Source of the DNA: Stutzerimonas stutzeri
GTDB taxonomy: Bacteria > Pseudomonadota > Gammaproteobacteria > Pseudomonadales > Pseudomonadaceae
Assembly (NCBI GenBank): GCA_002387205.1
Contig: DGLA01000005.1
Coordinates: 196 to 64,195 of the forward strand
Length of the DNA stretch: 64,000 nt
Direction of reading: 5' to 3'
The notes under the pieces are model-generated. The model did not search any database, had not been told where the DNA came from, and saw only the letters and a list, made by a program, of their open reading frames with translations. The first letter of the stretch is position 1. Each line of letters starts with the position of its first letter. This document shows, one piece after another, positions 8,658-16,811 of the stretch. The translations under genes and the position numbers were made by a program.

Positions 8658-9052
8658 TCATCGACCGCTTTAAGACCGGCTTAAAGCGCTGCCAGCGCTG
8701 TACTACGCGTAATGTTCCCCTGAACTAATCAATCGCTAATAGCTTATAAGCAGACAATACCAACGTCGCGCTATGGACCACTGCGCGAAAGAGCGGGCCC
8801 ACTAAGATGGCCTTCAAGCCTTGAGACCCGACTACTCGGCTTAGCAAGCCCAAAGAGTTATCGTGAGCAATAGAACACTCGGAGAGAACAATTCAGCACC
8901 CAGCATATGCCACGTTCTTGTCGAGTGTGACCGCAGGGTTAGTATTCGCACATTAGATGTGTGGCGGCTAAGACGGCTGGGTGTAGCTGGCTCCAAAACT
9001 GAGCGGCGAGGTTATTCTGTCCCAAGCCGCGCCTTTCGTGGCGCGCGGGACC

Positions 9053-10720
9053 TCACTCACTTTGAAACAACAGACCTTCGATTCGATCATGTTCTTCCGG
9101 TGTTGGCAGGGCAGATGAGTCAACATTGCCAATACTATTTGGCTGACCATTTTCTGGTGGGCCAACTTCAGGGTGGTAGGCGCCATCTGCGTCGAAAGCA
9201 ACCCAGCCGTACAATTCTCGGATGACTTCGGAAGGATGGCCATCTTCCATTGCCACATACCAGTCCGCCAATCGGAAACGCTTACCGGCAAGCTTAGAAG
9301 TAGCCATTTCGGCTCGAACCAGCGCCAGATATAGCGGGTGCGGCAGTTCCTCTACGGCGCCGGTTTCGTCGAGCAAGAACATGAACGAGGCGTGCGACCG
9401 TTGCTCTGTAGAACCGGCTCGCTCCTCTTCCTCGCCTAAGGTAAAAACGGGAGCAAAACCGCCCCCCTCTGTTCTGAAGTTGGTCGTCTGGCCTTGGTAG
9501 ACCCTGGCAGCGTTCCACTGCACCTCGCCAGCATAAGCGTAAGCGCGCAGATCAAACTTCATCGATCGTACCTGAGGGTCGGCGACGATTCTACGCTCGC
9601 CAGGAGCTACAAGGGACTGGGCCACGTAGTTTCCGCCAACGATTTCTTCCCAAACGCGCTTGGTGAGCTTGTCTCCTCGGTATGCACCGCGACTACCATA
9701 CCCGCTGACAGGCTTGAAAAAGAGGCTACGGCGGTTTTGCCACAGGTGCTCTGCATTACCATGCCCGACAGGAACGGTAAGCGGGACGTATTGGGCCAAT
9801 ACGGTTCGGATTTGCTGATCAACGCCAATCTCTTCCAAAAAACGTGCGTTGGTTAGGTCAACCAACCTGCGTTTGTCGGCGTAAAGGGCATAGGCCTGAG
9901 GGTGTGGCGTTACCGTCACGACATCAGCCAAATAAGCGCTGCGCAGCGCGCTGCAATTGTCGCCTTCCAGATAGAAATCGGTGAGTCGGTTGTAGACGAG
10001 ATCCACAGGCTTTCCGTCGACCAAGAGGGACTCGTTGTGAAAGGCCAGATCGGCTGGGTCTGCGATTAGGCAGTCGATTCCTGCTGACTCGAATAACCGC
10101 TGAAAAAGAAGGAACTCCGGATACAGGTATTGGGCTTGTGGGCTTTCATCCAAGATCACCACGCGCGTGAGCGGACGTGGCTCGCCGCTCGTAGACCATT
10201 CCTGGGCGAACATATCCAGAATCGAACGCTCGAAGCCGCCGGGTCCTTCCTGACCTGGCGAAAGCCCGACTACGCCGCTGCAACAACTACGCTGCGCGCG
10301 GGCGAGCAATACGTTTAGCATCGCTCCGCCCGCATTTGTGTTTATTTCGATGAGCCCAAGCTTGTCATCATCCAGATGGAAGTCGTAGCCAAAGAAGACG
10401 CCGCGCGCGCCCCGAGGATCGTGTCGGGCAATAGGAGGTGCAGAATCCAGAGCATGCTCACGCCAACCGGGCGAGCTCACGGTCTGCTCGATGGCCTGAA
10501 TAACCTCATTAACCTGGCGCAGCCGCAAGGATGAAACAAAGACCGGTCGTGCTGCAAACACATGAGGGCAACGTGACTTCAATAGCTCCGACAGCTCTGA
10601 ATTCCCAAGCTGTTCGGTCAATGAGTTTACGAGCGCAGCTTGATCTAGGCTTACGCAGAAGCACGCTTCGTTGAGCGCTGCGGCTGTCGTACCGCATTTT
10701 CTCGATGAGGACGCTTGCAC
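9053..10720 (-). CDS. ATP-grasp-like protein of unknown function
   Basis: A 555-aa soluble protein. The GTG at 10720 is the best start because GGAGG lies 5 bases upstream. I do not recognise a named family, but the layout looks ATP-grasp-like, somewhat like glutathionylspermidine synthases: LIEINTNAGGAML in the first half, then a nucleotide-binding part with LFFKPVSGYGSRGAYRG (lysine plus glycine-rich loop), YVAQSLVAPGER, and DLRAYAY followed by NFRTEGGGF. Such enzymes join a carboxylate to an amine using ATP. It lies 105 bases downstream of copS on the same strand, so it may be copper-responsive. A role in making or modifying a thiol or peptide ligand is speculation. Confidence 0.6.
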   Translation of the reverse strand: MQASSSRKCGTTAAALNEACFCVSLDQAALVNSLTEQLGNSELSELLKSRCPHVFAARPVFVSSLRLRQVNEVIQAIEQTVSSPGWREHALDSAPPIARHDPRGARGVFFGYDFHLDDDKLGLIEINTNAGGAMLNVLLARAQRSCCSGVVGLSPGQEGPGGFERSILDMFAQEWSTSGEPRPLTRVVILDESPQAQYLYPEFLLFQRLFESAGIDCLIADPADLAFHNESLLVDGKPVDLVYNRLTDFYLEGDNCSALRSAYLADVVTVTPHPQAYALYADKRRLVDLTNARFLEEIGVDQQIRTVLAQYVPLTVPVGHGNAEHLWQNRRSLFFKPVSGYGSRGAYRGDKLTKRVWEEIVGGNYVAQSLVAPGERRIVADPQVRSMKFDLRAYAYAGEVQWNAARVYQGQTTNFRTEGGGFAPVFTLGEEEERAGSTEQRSHASFMFLLDETGAVEELPHPLYLALVRAEMATSKLAGKRFRLADWYVAMEDGHPSEVIRELYGWVAFDADGAYHPEVGPPENGQPNSIGNVDSSALPTPEEHDRIEGLLFQSE

Positions 10721-10825
10721 GGGAACCTCCAGAACCAAACATACAGCTTCGAAAGTCTCGGCCTCTTTCGGTTCAGCCTGGCGTTTCTATGAGCGTAGGT
10801 CAGGGTCGTTGCTGGCACTCTGCCA

Positions 10826-12199
10826 TTAACTAGACATAAGCTTTGGAAGCGTCATTGTGAAAGTCGTATGCCCCTCAGCTGATTCGCAAGCGATGCGCCC
10901 TTTGTGCGCTTCGACTATCGAACGAGTGATAGCCATGCCGAGGCCCGCATTCATGGTGGTTCCTTCGCGCCTTGCGGTGTCGACCCTATAGAATCGATCA
11001 AACACTCGGGCCTGAAGCTCGGCTGGAATCGTTGTGCCTCGGTTGGATATGGCTGTGCAAACCGAGCCACCGCTCTCGCTTATTTCAACGCTGATGGTGC
11101 TGCCTTCCTCTGCATATCGAACTGCGTTAGAGACTATGTTTGAGACGGCCCGTCTCAGCATCGATTTATCGCCATGTACCGATCCATCGCCTGAAAGCGC
11201 GATTTCTACCTTTTTGTCCTCGGCTGCAAGCTCGTAATATTCGATAACGCTCGCGGTAATCTCAGCCATGCTGGCATCTTCGGCATTGGGCGTAATCTTC
11301 CCGTTGTCCGCCTTGGCGAGGAATAGCATGTCATCGACCATCTTTGACATGCGCCTAAGTTCTTCGAGGGCGGAATACAAAATGTCTTTGTAGTCGGTAT
11401 TCTCGCGGTCGCGCAAGAGCGCGACCTCCATTTGGGTAAGCATGCTGTTCAGCGGCGTTCTTAGCTCATGCGCGATATCCGCTGAGAAACCTGACAATCT
11501 GAGAAAAGAGTCGTCCAAGCGCGAAAGCATTTCGTTGAAGTTGTCTACGAGTTCATGCAGCTCGCCTGGCACCGACTCGGTTGGAATTCTGGTATCTAAG
11601 CAGTGGGCGGTTACTGTAGAAGAAGTCTTGGACAGTTCGTCTATTGGTTTTAAGCCTTTCCTGATCAGAACAACACCTAACGCGCCACTCAGAAGTGCAC
11701 TAACGACAAGCGTATAAGCAAACCACTGCTGAATCATATCGAAGAAGTGGATTCGGTGCGTTACATCCAAAGCCAAATAGATAACAGTGTCCTGCCCTTC
11801 TACCCACCGATTTACTTTTCTGGTAATTCCGCTGTACTGGTGGCCACCGAAACTTACCGTCCAGCGTTCCTCTTGGATGTCTGTGACAAGAGGTAGCAAG
11901 CTCTCAGACAGATTGTGATGGGAGTAAACCGTCTTACCGTCTACTACAACCGCAGTCGCGAAGCCAAAGGAGTGCTCAATAACGGCATCGATCCTTGAAG
12001 CGGTCTCAGGCCCGAATGCTGAGCTGTTGAGTAGCGTACGCTCTACTGCAGCGGCCTTTTCATTAAGCACTTGTGCATCTTTGCGTTCGAAATGGAGCTG
12101 ACAAAAATAATTAAAGCTGATTGCGGCCGCCAGCAGCACAACCGTAACCACGAGCATGAAAGCTATCGCCATTCTGCTCGTCAGTGACACTTTTCCCAT
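10826..12199 (-). CDS. copS: Copper sensor histidine kinase CopS
   Basis: A 457-aa membrane kinase: TM helix at about 11-31, periplasmic sensor loop, TM helix at about 161-180, HAMP, then an H-box with H244 in ADIAHELRTPLN, an N-box (NIVSNAVRYAEEG) and a G-box (GLGMAITRSIVEAHKG). The start MGKVSLTSRM is chosen over a longer frame from 12268 because it begins just before TM1 and has AGGA upstream. The CopS/CusS family senses periplasmic copper. Its natural partner copR is 10 kb away at 340-1020, an uncommon separation. It is preceded by a strong terminator-like hairpin, so it may have its own promoter. Confidence 0.85.
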   Translation of the reverse strand: MGKVSLTSRMAIAFMLVVTVVLLAAAISFNYFCQLHFERKDAQVLNEKAAAVERTLLNSSAFGPETASRIDAVIEHSFGFATAVVVDGKTVYSHHNLSESLLPLVTDIQEERWTVSFGGHQYSGITRKVNRWVEGQDTVIYLALDVTHRIHFFDMIQQWFAYTLVVSALLSGALGVVLIRKGLKPIDELSKTSSTVTAHCLDTRIPTESVPGELHELVDNFNEMLSRLDDSFLRLSGFSADIAHELRTPLNSMLTQMEVALLRDRENTDYKDILYSALEELRRMSKMVDDMLFLAKADNGKITPNAEDASMAEITASVIEYYELAAEDKKVEIALSGDGSVHGDKSMLRRAVSNIVSNAVRYAEEGSTISVEISESGGSVCTAISNRGTTIPAELQARVFDRFYRVDTARREGTTMNAGLGMAITRSIVEAHKGRIACESAEGHTTFTMTLPKLMSS

Positions 12200-12233
12200 C
12201 AGTACGGTCCTGGTTAGGCCATCAAGCACAAAA

Positions 12234-12261
12234 AAGCAGGTGGGGCACCCCCCACCTGCTT
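12234..12261 (-). terminator. Rho-independent terminator after the small-protein genes
   Basis: AAGCAGGTGGGG and CCCCACCTGCTT form a perfect 12-bp stem with a 4-base loop. Read on the minus strand the stem is followed by a T-run (A-run at 12228-12233 on the plus strand). It would end transcripts from 13151-12290 before copS. Confidence 0.85.
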
Positions 12262-12289
12262 CGATCATTGTTACTCACACCCTCATATC

Positions 12290-12520
12290 CTATGCTGCGT
12301 CTGGATTTTCGCCATTTTGCGAGTGGTCGGCTTTGGCGGCCCCCATCATCTCACGACACTCTTTCATCATTCCACGCATGTCACCCATCATTTCCATATG
12401 CTTGTCGCCGCTCATCATGCCGGTTTCTGAATGGCTTTGGTCCGCTTTATCTGCCGCTGCGAAACTCAGTCCGCTCGCCAAGGTGATTGCGATTGCTGTA
12501 ACGGTGATGGCCTTTCGCAT
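12290..12520 (-). CDS. Small Met/His-rich periplasmic protein
   Basis: A 76-aa protein with a signal peptide (MRKAITVTAIAITLASGLSFA) and a Met-rich mature part (TGMMSGDKHMEMMGDMRGMMKECREMMG). The M-rich spacing and single Cys suggest Cu(I) binding. It is the last of three small genes on the minus strand (gap of 23 bases to the one upstream) and is followed by a strong terminator. No domain is recognised; the copper role is inferred from composition and context. Confidence 0.7.
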   Translation of the reverse strand: MRKAITVTAIAITLASGLSFAAADKADQSHSETGMMSGDKHMEMMGDMRGMMKECREMMGAAKADHSQNGENPDAA

Positions 12521-12543
12521 GTTAAATCTCTAAGTTCAGTGGG

Positions 12544-12801
12544 TTATTCGCTTTTGCTTAACAAGGTGTTTTCGCCAACGTTGGGCTCCTTGGGCTTGTC
12601 GCACTTACCGCTAGACATATGCTTCATGCATACGACCATCATCAACAAGCAGGGCAAGAGAAAGAGCAGGCTTGGCAGCGTTGTTGCCAACGCCGCAGTG
12701 CTTTGGTTCAGTAGCATGTAGCCAACCACAGCTGCGGTTAACCCCGTTACGACCGGATTGCGCTGCAGTACGCTTTTAATCTTGGATATTATGCTGCTCA
12801 T
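12544..12801 (-). CDS. Small membrane protein, DUF2933-like
   Basis: An 85-aa protein with hydrophobic helices at about residues 17-33 and 36-58, followed by MVVCMKHMSSGKCDKP, a short Cys/Met/His cluster. DUF2933 proteins are small membrane proteins found in many metal-resistance clusters, and I assign it on that resemblance. It is 32 bases downstream of the PtrA-like gene and 23 bases upstream of the Met-rich gene, so it is probably in the same operon. Function unknown. Confidence 0.6.
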   Translation of the reverse strand: MSSIISKIKSVLQRNPVVTGLTAAVVGYMLLNQSTAALATTLPSLLFLLPCLLMMVVCMKHMSSGKCDKPKEPNVGENTLLSKSE

Positions 12802-12833
12802 CTAACTATCCCTCGGATATTAAGCTTGGCAGA

Positions 12834-13151
12834 TTAGCCATTGTTCACGCCAACTGGGGTGCTCAGGAACTCTACCGTATGGATCTTCCCGTCGGGGGTC
12901 TTGACCTTCATCTCATACGTCTGGACTTGGGCACTAGTTCTATAGTTTTGAATCATTCGAGTCGTGCCGGTCGCCCCTGCAGGTGCGATGCTCAGCACTT
13001 GACCCTCTTTGACAAGCTCCTTAAGGGTGGGCTTTGCTCCTGCCGAGTCATTTAAGCGATTCAGCGTACGTTCGCTTCCGCCTTCGGCCATTGCAAGCGA
13101 GGAAGCAACGGTCAGAATAAAAGGAACGATTACTTTGGTTATGCGGTTCAT
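12834..13151 (-). CDS. PtrA-like secreted protein, longer paralogue
   Basis: A 105-aa protein. The signal peptide ends at SLAMA and the mature protein begins AEGGSERTLNRLN, the same start as the protein at 1445-1654, then extends with a domain containing YEMKVKTPDGKIHTVEF. I choose the ATG at 13151 because GAGG lies 8 bases before it; an in-frame GTG three codons upstream is less likely. A TTAC-N6-GTAA box lies 72 bases upstream. It probably leads the operon of three small envelope proteins. The function of the family in copper response is not established. Confidence 0.65.
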   Translation of the reverse strand: MNRITKVIVPFILTVASSLAMAEGGSERTLNRLNDSAGAKPTLKELVKEGQVLSIAPAGATGTTRMIQNYRTSAQVQTYEMKVKTPDGKIHTVEFLSTPVGVNNG

Positions 13152-13222
13152 GGTTTGCACCTCTTGGTTAGTTGATGCCTGTAGATTAAAGGCTTGCTAC
13201 TTACAAGAAGCTGTTGCCAAGG

Positions 13223-13236
13223 TTACAAAGCGGTAA
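13223..13236 (-). promoter_or_regulatory. CopR box upstream of the PtrA-like operon
   Basis: TTACAAAGCGGTAA, TTAC-N6-GTAA with a less palindromic centre, 72 bases before the start at 13151. It sits between this operon and the 3' end of cusF. Confidence 0.55.
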
Positions 13237-13259
13237 TCGCTTCATTCTCGTGTTGGTAC

Positions 13260-13281
13260 GACCGCCGCGCCTGCGGCGGTC
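13260..13281 (-). terminator. Hairpin after cusF
   Basis: GACCGCCGC and GCGGCGGTC form a perfect 9-bp GC stem with a 4-base loop, 12 bases beyond the cusF stop. There is no T-run, so it may be a weak terminator or an mRNA-stabilising 3' hairpin. Confidence 0.5.
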
Positions 13282-13293
13282 GCTTTCTGCTCT

Positions 13294-13650
13294 TTACTGC
13301 TTTTCGATGCGCGTAATGGTGGAATCCATACCTTTCGAGGAGAACTCGAATTCGACCTGGTCCCCTTCTTTCAGCGTTTGGAGCTGATCAGGCTTTGCTT
13401 TGAAGCCCATCGTCATCGACGGCCAGCCCAACGCTTCGACCGGGCCGTGGGCAATGGTGACGGTTCCGCTCTCGGTGTTTACTTTCTTGACCGTACCTGT
13501 GGCTGTAGCGGTCTGTCCCGCCGACTTCTGGTCCATTGGCATGTTCATGCCTTTGTGATCCATCGGCATGCCGTCCATTGGCTCCTTGTCGGCGGCATAG
13601 GCGACTGGCACCAGGAAGAGTGAGGCAAGGGTGATGTGCTTAATGTTCAT
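13294..13650 (-). CDS. cusF: Periplasmic Cu(I)/Ag(I) chaperone CusF
   Basis: A 118-aa protein with a signal peptide, a Met/His-rich linker (MDGMPMDHKGMNMPMD) and an OB-fold CusF domain. The metal site is complete: H68, W76, M79 and M81 have the same spacing as H36/W44/M47/M49 of E. coli CusF. It hands Cu(I) to the CusCBA pump. It overlaps the 3' end of cusA by 4 bases and is the last gene of the cus operon. Confidence 0.9.
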   Translation of the reverse strand: MNIKHITLASLFLVPVAYAADKEPMDGMPMDHKGMNMPMDQKSAGQTATATGTVKKVNTESGTVTIAHGPVEALGWPSMTMGFKAKPDQLQTLKEGDQVEFEFSSKGMDSTITRIEKQ

Positions 13651-16600
13651 GGATGTTCTCCAGTGGGGTTGGTTGCTTGCTGGGTGGTAACTCGCAATTG
13701 CCGGCGGCGCATCAGCAGGTAAGCTGCCGGCAGAACGAACAGGGAGAGCAAAGGGGCGGTGATCATCCCGCCCACCATGGGCGCGGCGATGCGGCTCATG
13801 ATTTCGCTGCCGGTTCCGCTACCCCAGAGGATGGGCAGCAGACCGGCGATAATCACTGCTACGGTCATGGCCTTGGGGCGCACCCGCTGCACAGCGCCTT
13901 CGCGGATTGCGTCGAGCAGTACGCCTTCGCCATGGGCTCCAGCGTTAACCCGATCTGTCCATGCGTTCTTCAAATACAGCAGCATAATGACGCCGAACTC
14001 AGCAGAAACGCCTGCCAGTGCGATGAAACCGATTCCTGTCGCTACGGATAGGTTGTACCCGAGCAAATAGAGGAACCAGACGCCACCGGTTAGGGCGAAT
14101 GGCAGCGTGGCCATGATCAGCAACGCCTCCCCAAAGCGCCCAAACGTGAGGTAGAGCAAGACAAAAATGATGAGCAAGGTAGCCGGCACGACGAGCTTCA
14201 GCTTCGCGTTAGCTCGCTCCATGAATTCGAATTGGCCGGAATAGCTGATGCTCATGCCGGATTCGAGCTGGACCCCTTTGCTGATCTTTTCCCTCAGATC
14301 GCCCACCACAGCCGCCATGTCGCGGCCACGAACATCGACGTAAACCCAGCCCGACAGCCTTGCGTTTTCGCTTTTAAGCATGGGCGGTCCGTCTGTCACC
14401 TGTACTTTGGCCACGGTCCCCAACGTGATCTGGCTGCCTTGCGGCGTGTAGATCGGTAGGTTGCGCAGATCGGATATCGAGTCGCGCCACTCGCGGCCAT
14501 AGCGGAGGTTGATCGGATACCTGGCGAGCCCTTCCACGGTTTCACCAATGGTTTGACCACCGATGGCACCGGCCACGATCGATTGCACGTCCGCGATATT
14601 CAGGCCGTAGCGTGCGGCGGCGACACGATCGATATCCACATCGATATACCTGCCGCCGGTCAGTCTCTCAGCAAGTGCCGAACTGACCCCAGGCACCGTT
14701 TTGGCGATTTTTTCCACTGCCTGGGTGGCTTTGTCGATCTGTGCCAAGTCAGTGCCATACACTTTCACCCCGATCGGGCTCTTGATACCCGTCGCCAGCA
14801 TATCGATACGGTTTCGAATCGGCGGGATCCACAGATTGGCTAATCCAGGTACCTGTACGGTGCGATCCAACTCCTCAACCAGCTTGTCAGGCGTCATCCC
14901 AGGGCGCCATTGATCCTTCGGCTTGAACTGAATGGTCGTCTCGAACATTTCCAGCGGGGCGGGATCTGTAGCGGTGTCGGCTCGACCAGCCTTACCGAAC
15001 ACGTGTGCAACTTCTGGAACCGTTTTTATGAGCCGGTCCGTCTGCTGCAGTAGCTCAGAAGCCTTCTGAGCGGAGAGGCCTGGAAGCGCAGTGGGCATAT
15101 AAAGGAGGTCACCTTCATCCAGCGGGGGCAAGAATTCCCCACCAAGGCGAGAGGCCGGCCACAAGCCTGTCAGGAAGACCAGAACAGCCACCAGCAGAGT
15201 CATCTTGGGCCAGCGCAGTACCGCGTCCAGGGCCGGCTTGTAGATCCAGATGAGGCCACGGTTGAGTGGATTACGGTGTTCGTCAGGGATTTTGCCCCTG
15301 ATCCAATACCCCATGAGCACCGGAACCAGCGTGACAGACAGGCCCGCGGCGGCTGCCATTGCATAGGTTTTGGTGAACGCCAGTGGACCGAACAGCCGGC
15401 CTTCCTGCGCCTCCAGGGTGAACACTGGTATGAACGACAGCGTGATGATCAGCAGGCTGAAGAACAGTGCCGGCCCCACTTCAACAGCCGCGTCAGTAAT
15501 GACCTTCCAGTGCTCCTGGCCCTTCAAGGTGGAGTCAGGATGCCGCTTGTGCCAGGCCTCAATGTGCTTGTGGGCGTTTTCGATCATGACGATTGCTGCA
15601 TCGACCATCGCTCCGATGGCGATCGCGATGCCACCCAACGACATGATGTTGGCGTTGATGCCTTGCCGCTGCATGATCACAAAAGCAATCAGGATGCCGA
15701 TCGGCAACGACACGATGGCGACCAACGACGAGCGCAGATGCCACAGAAAAATCGCGCAAACCAACGCAACGACAATGAACTCCTCGATGAGCTTGTGCGT
15801 GAGGTTTTCAACGGCACTGTCGATCAGCTTGCTACGGTCGTACGTCGTGACGATTTCGACGCCTTGGGGCAGGCTCGCTTTCAGCTCATCCAGTTTGGTC
15901 TGAACGGCAGCGATGGTTTCCCGAGCGTTCTTGCCGCTCCGCAGGATCACCACGCCGCCGACTACCTCACCTTCACCGTCAAGCTCGCTGATGCCCCGGC
16001 GCATTTCCGGGCCGAGCTGGATATGCGCAACGTCCCCTAGCGTCACAGGCACGCCGCCGTCGAGACGCAAAGGAATGGCTCGAAAGTCTTTGAGTGTCTT
16101 GAGATACCCGGTCGCACGGACCATGAACTCGGTTTCTGCGAGTTCCAGAACACTCCCGCCGGTTTCACGGTTGGCTTCATCGATCGCCTTTGCAATCTGC
16201 TGCTGCGTCACGCCCCTGCTTGCCATGCGCACGGGATCCAGTACGACCTGATACTGCTTGACCATCCCGCCTATGGGCGCGACTTCCGCCACGTTGGGCA
16301 GTGTCTTGAGCTCATAGCGCAGGAACCAATCTTGCAAAGAGCGCAGCTGCGAGAGGTCATGTTTGCCCGTTCGGTCTACCAAAGCATATTGGTAGATCCA
16401 GCCGACACCTGTGGCGTCAGGGCCCAAAGCGGGTTTGGCGGCGGCGGGAAGCCGACTCTGCACCTGACTCAGGTACTCCAGCACCCGAGAACGGGCCCAA
16501 TAGAGGTCGGTGCCGTCCTCAAACAGGACGTACACGTAGCTATCCCCGAAGAAGGAGTAGCCGCGGACCGTCTTTGCGCCGGGGACAGACAGCATGGTCG

Positions 16601-16811
16601 TCGTCAGTGGGTAGGTGACCTGATTCTCAACGATCCGGGGCGCCTGCCCGGGGTATGGCGTGCGGATGATGACCTGAACGTCGGAAAGGTCTGGCAATGC
16701 ATCAACAGCGGTGTTTTTGACCGACCAGACACCCCAAGCCACCGCGAACACAGTAGCCAGCAGGATCAGAAAGCGGTTGGCCACTGACCAGCGAATTATG
16801 GCTGCGATCAT
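13647..16811 (-). CDS. cusA: Heavy-metal RND efflux pump CusA
   Basis: A 1054-aa inner-membrane proton-driven pump of the HME-RND family, full length. The N-terminus (RFLILLATVFAVAWGVWSV) is the first helix, followed by two large periplasmic loops. GAMVDAAIVMIENAHKHIE is the helix-4 region with the conserved Asp/Glu relay, and GGEFLPPLDEGDLLYMPT is characteristic of HME pumps. The mono-valent copper/silver subtype is inferred from partners CusF and a CusB with a CusF-like domain. It overlaps cusB and cusF by 4 bases each. It drives Cu(I) from the periplasm or cytosol out through CusC. Confidence 0.93.
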   Translation of the reverse strand: MIAAIIRWSVANRFLILLATVFAVAWGVWSVKNTAVDALPDLSDVQVIIRTPYPGQAPRIVENQVTYPLTTTMLSVPGAKTVRGYSFFGDSYVYVLFEDGTDLYWARSRVLEYLSQVQSRLPAAAKPALGPDATGVGWIYQYALVDRTGKHDLSQLRSLQDWFLRYELKTLPNVAEVAPIGGMVKQYQVVLDPVRMASRGVTQQQIAKAIDEANRETGGSVLELAETEFMVRATGYLKTLKDFRAIPLRLDGGVPVTLGDVAHIQLGPEMRRGISELDGEGEVVGGVVILRSGKNARETIAAVQTKLDELKASLPQGVEIVTTYDRSKLIDSAVENLTHKLIEEFIVVALVCAIFLWHLRSSLVAIVSLPIGILIAFVIMQRQGINANIMSLGGIAIAIGAMVDAAIVMIENAHKHIEAWHKRHPDSTLKGQEHWKVITDAAVEVGPALFFSLLIITLSFIPVFTLEAQEGRLFGPLAFTKTYAMAAAAGLSVTLVPVLMGYWIRGKIPDEHRNPLNRGLIWIYKPALDAVLRWPKMTLLVAVLVFLTGLWPASRLGGEFLPPLDEGDLLYMPTALPGLSAQKASELLQQTDRLIKTVPEVAHVFGKAGRADTATDPAPLEMFETTIQFKPKDQWRPGMTPDKLVEELDRTVQVPGLANLWIPPIRNRIDMLATGIKSPIGVKVYGTDLAQIDKATQAVEKIAKTVPGVSSALAERLTGGRYIDVDIDRVAAARYGLNIADVQSIVAGAIGGQTIGETVEGLARYPINLRYGREWRDSISDLRNLPIYTPQGSQITLGTVAKVQVTDGPPMLKSENARLSGWVYVDVRGRDMAAVVGDLREKISKGVQLESGMSISYSGQFEFMERANAKLKLVVPATLLIIFVLLYLTFGRFGEALLIMATLPFALTGGVWFLYLLGYNLSVATGIGFIALAGVSAEFGVIMLLYLKNAWTDRVNAGAHGEGVLLDAIREGAVQRVRPKAMTVAVIIAGLLPILWGSGTGSEIMSRIAAPMVGGMITAPLLSLFVLPAAYLLMRRRQLRVTTQQATNPTGEHP

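Noticed and set aside
8863..9225. 120-codon plus-strand frame before and antisense to the ATP-grasp gene
   Set aside because: GTG start, no ribosome site, and most of it overlaps a supported gene.
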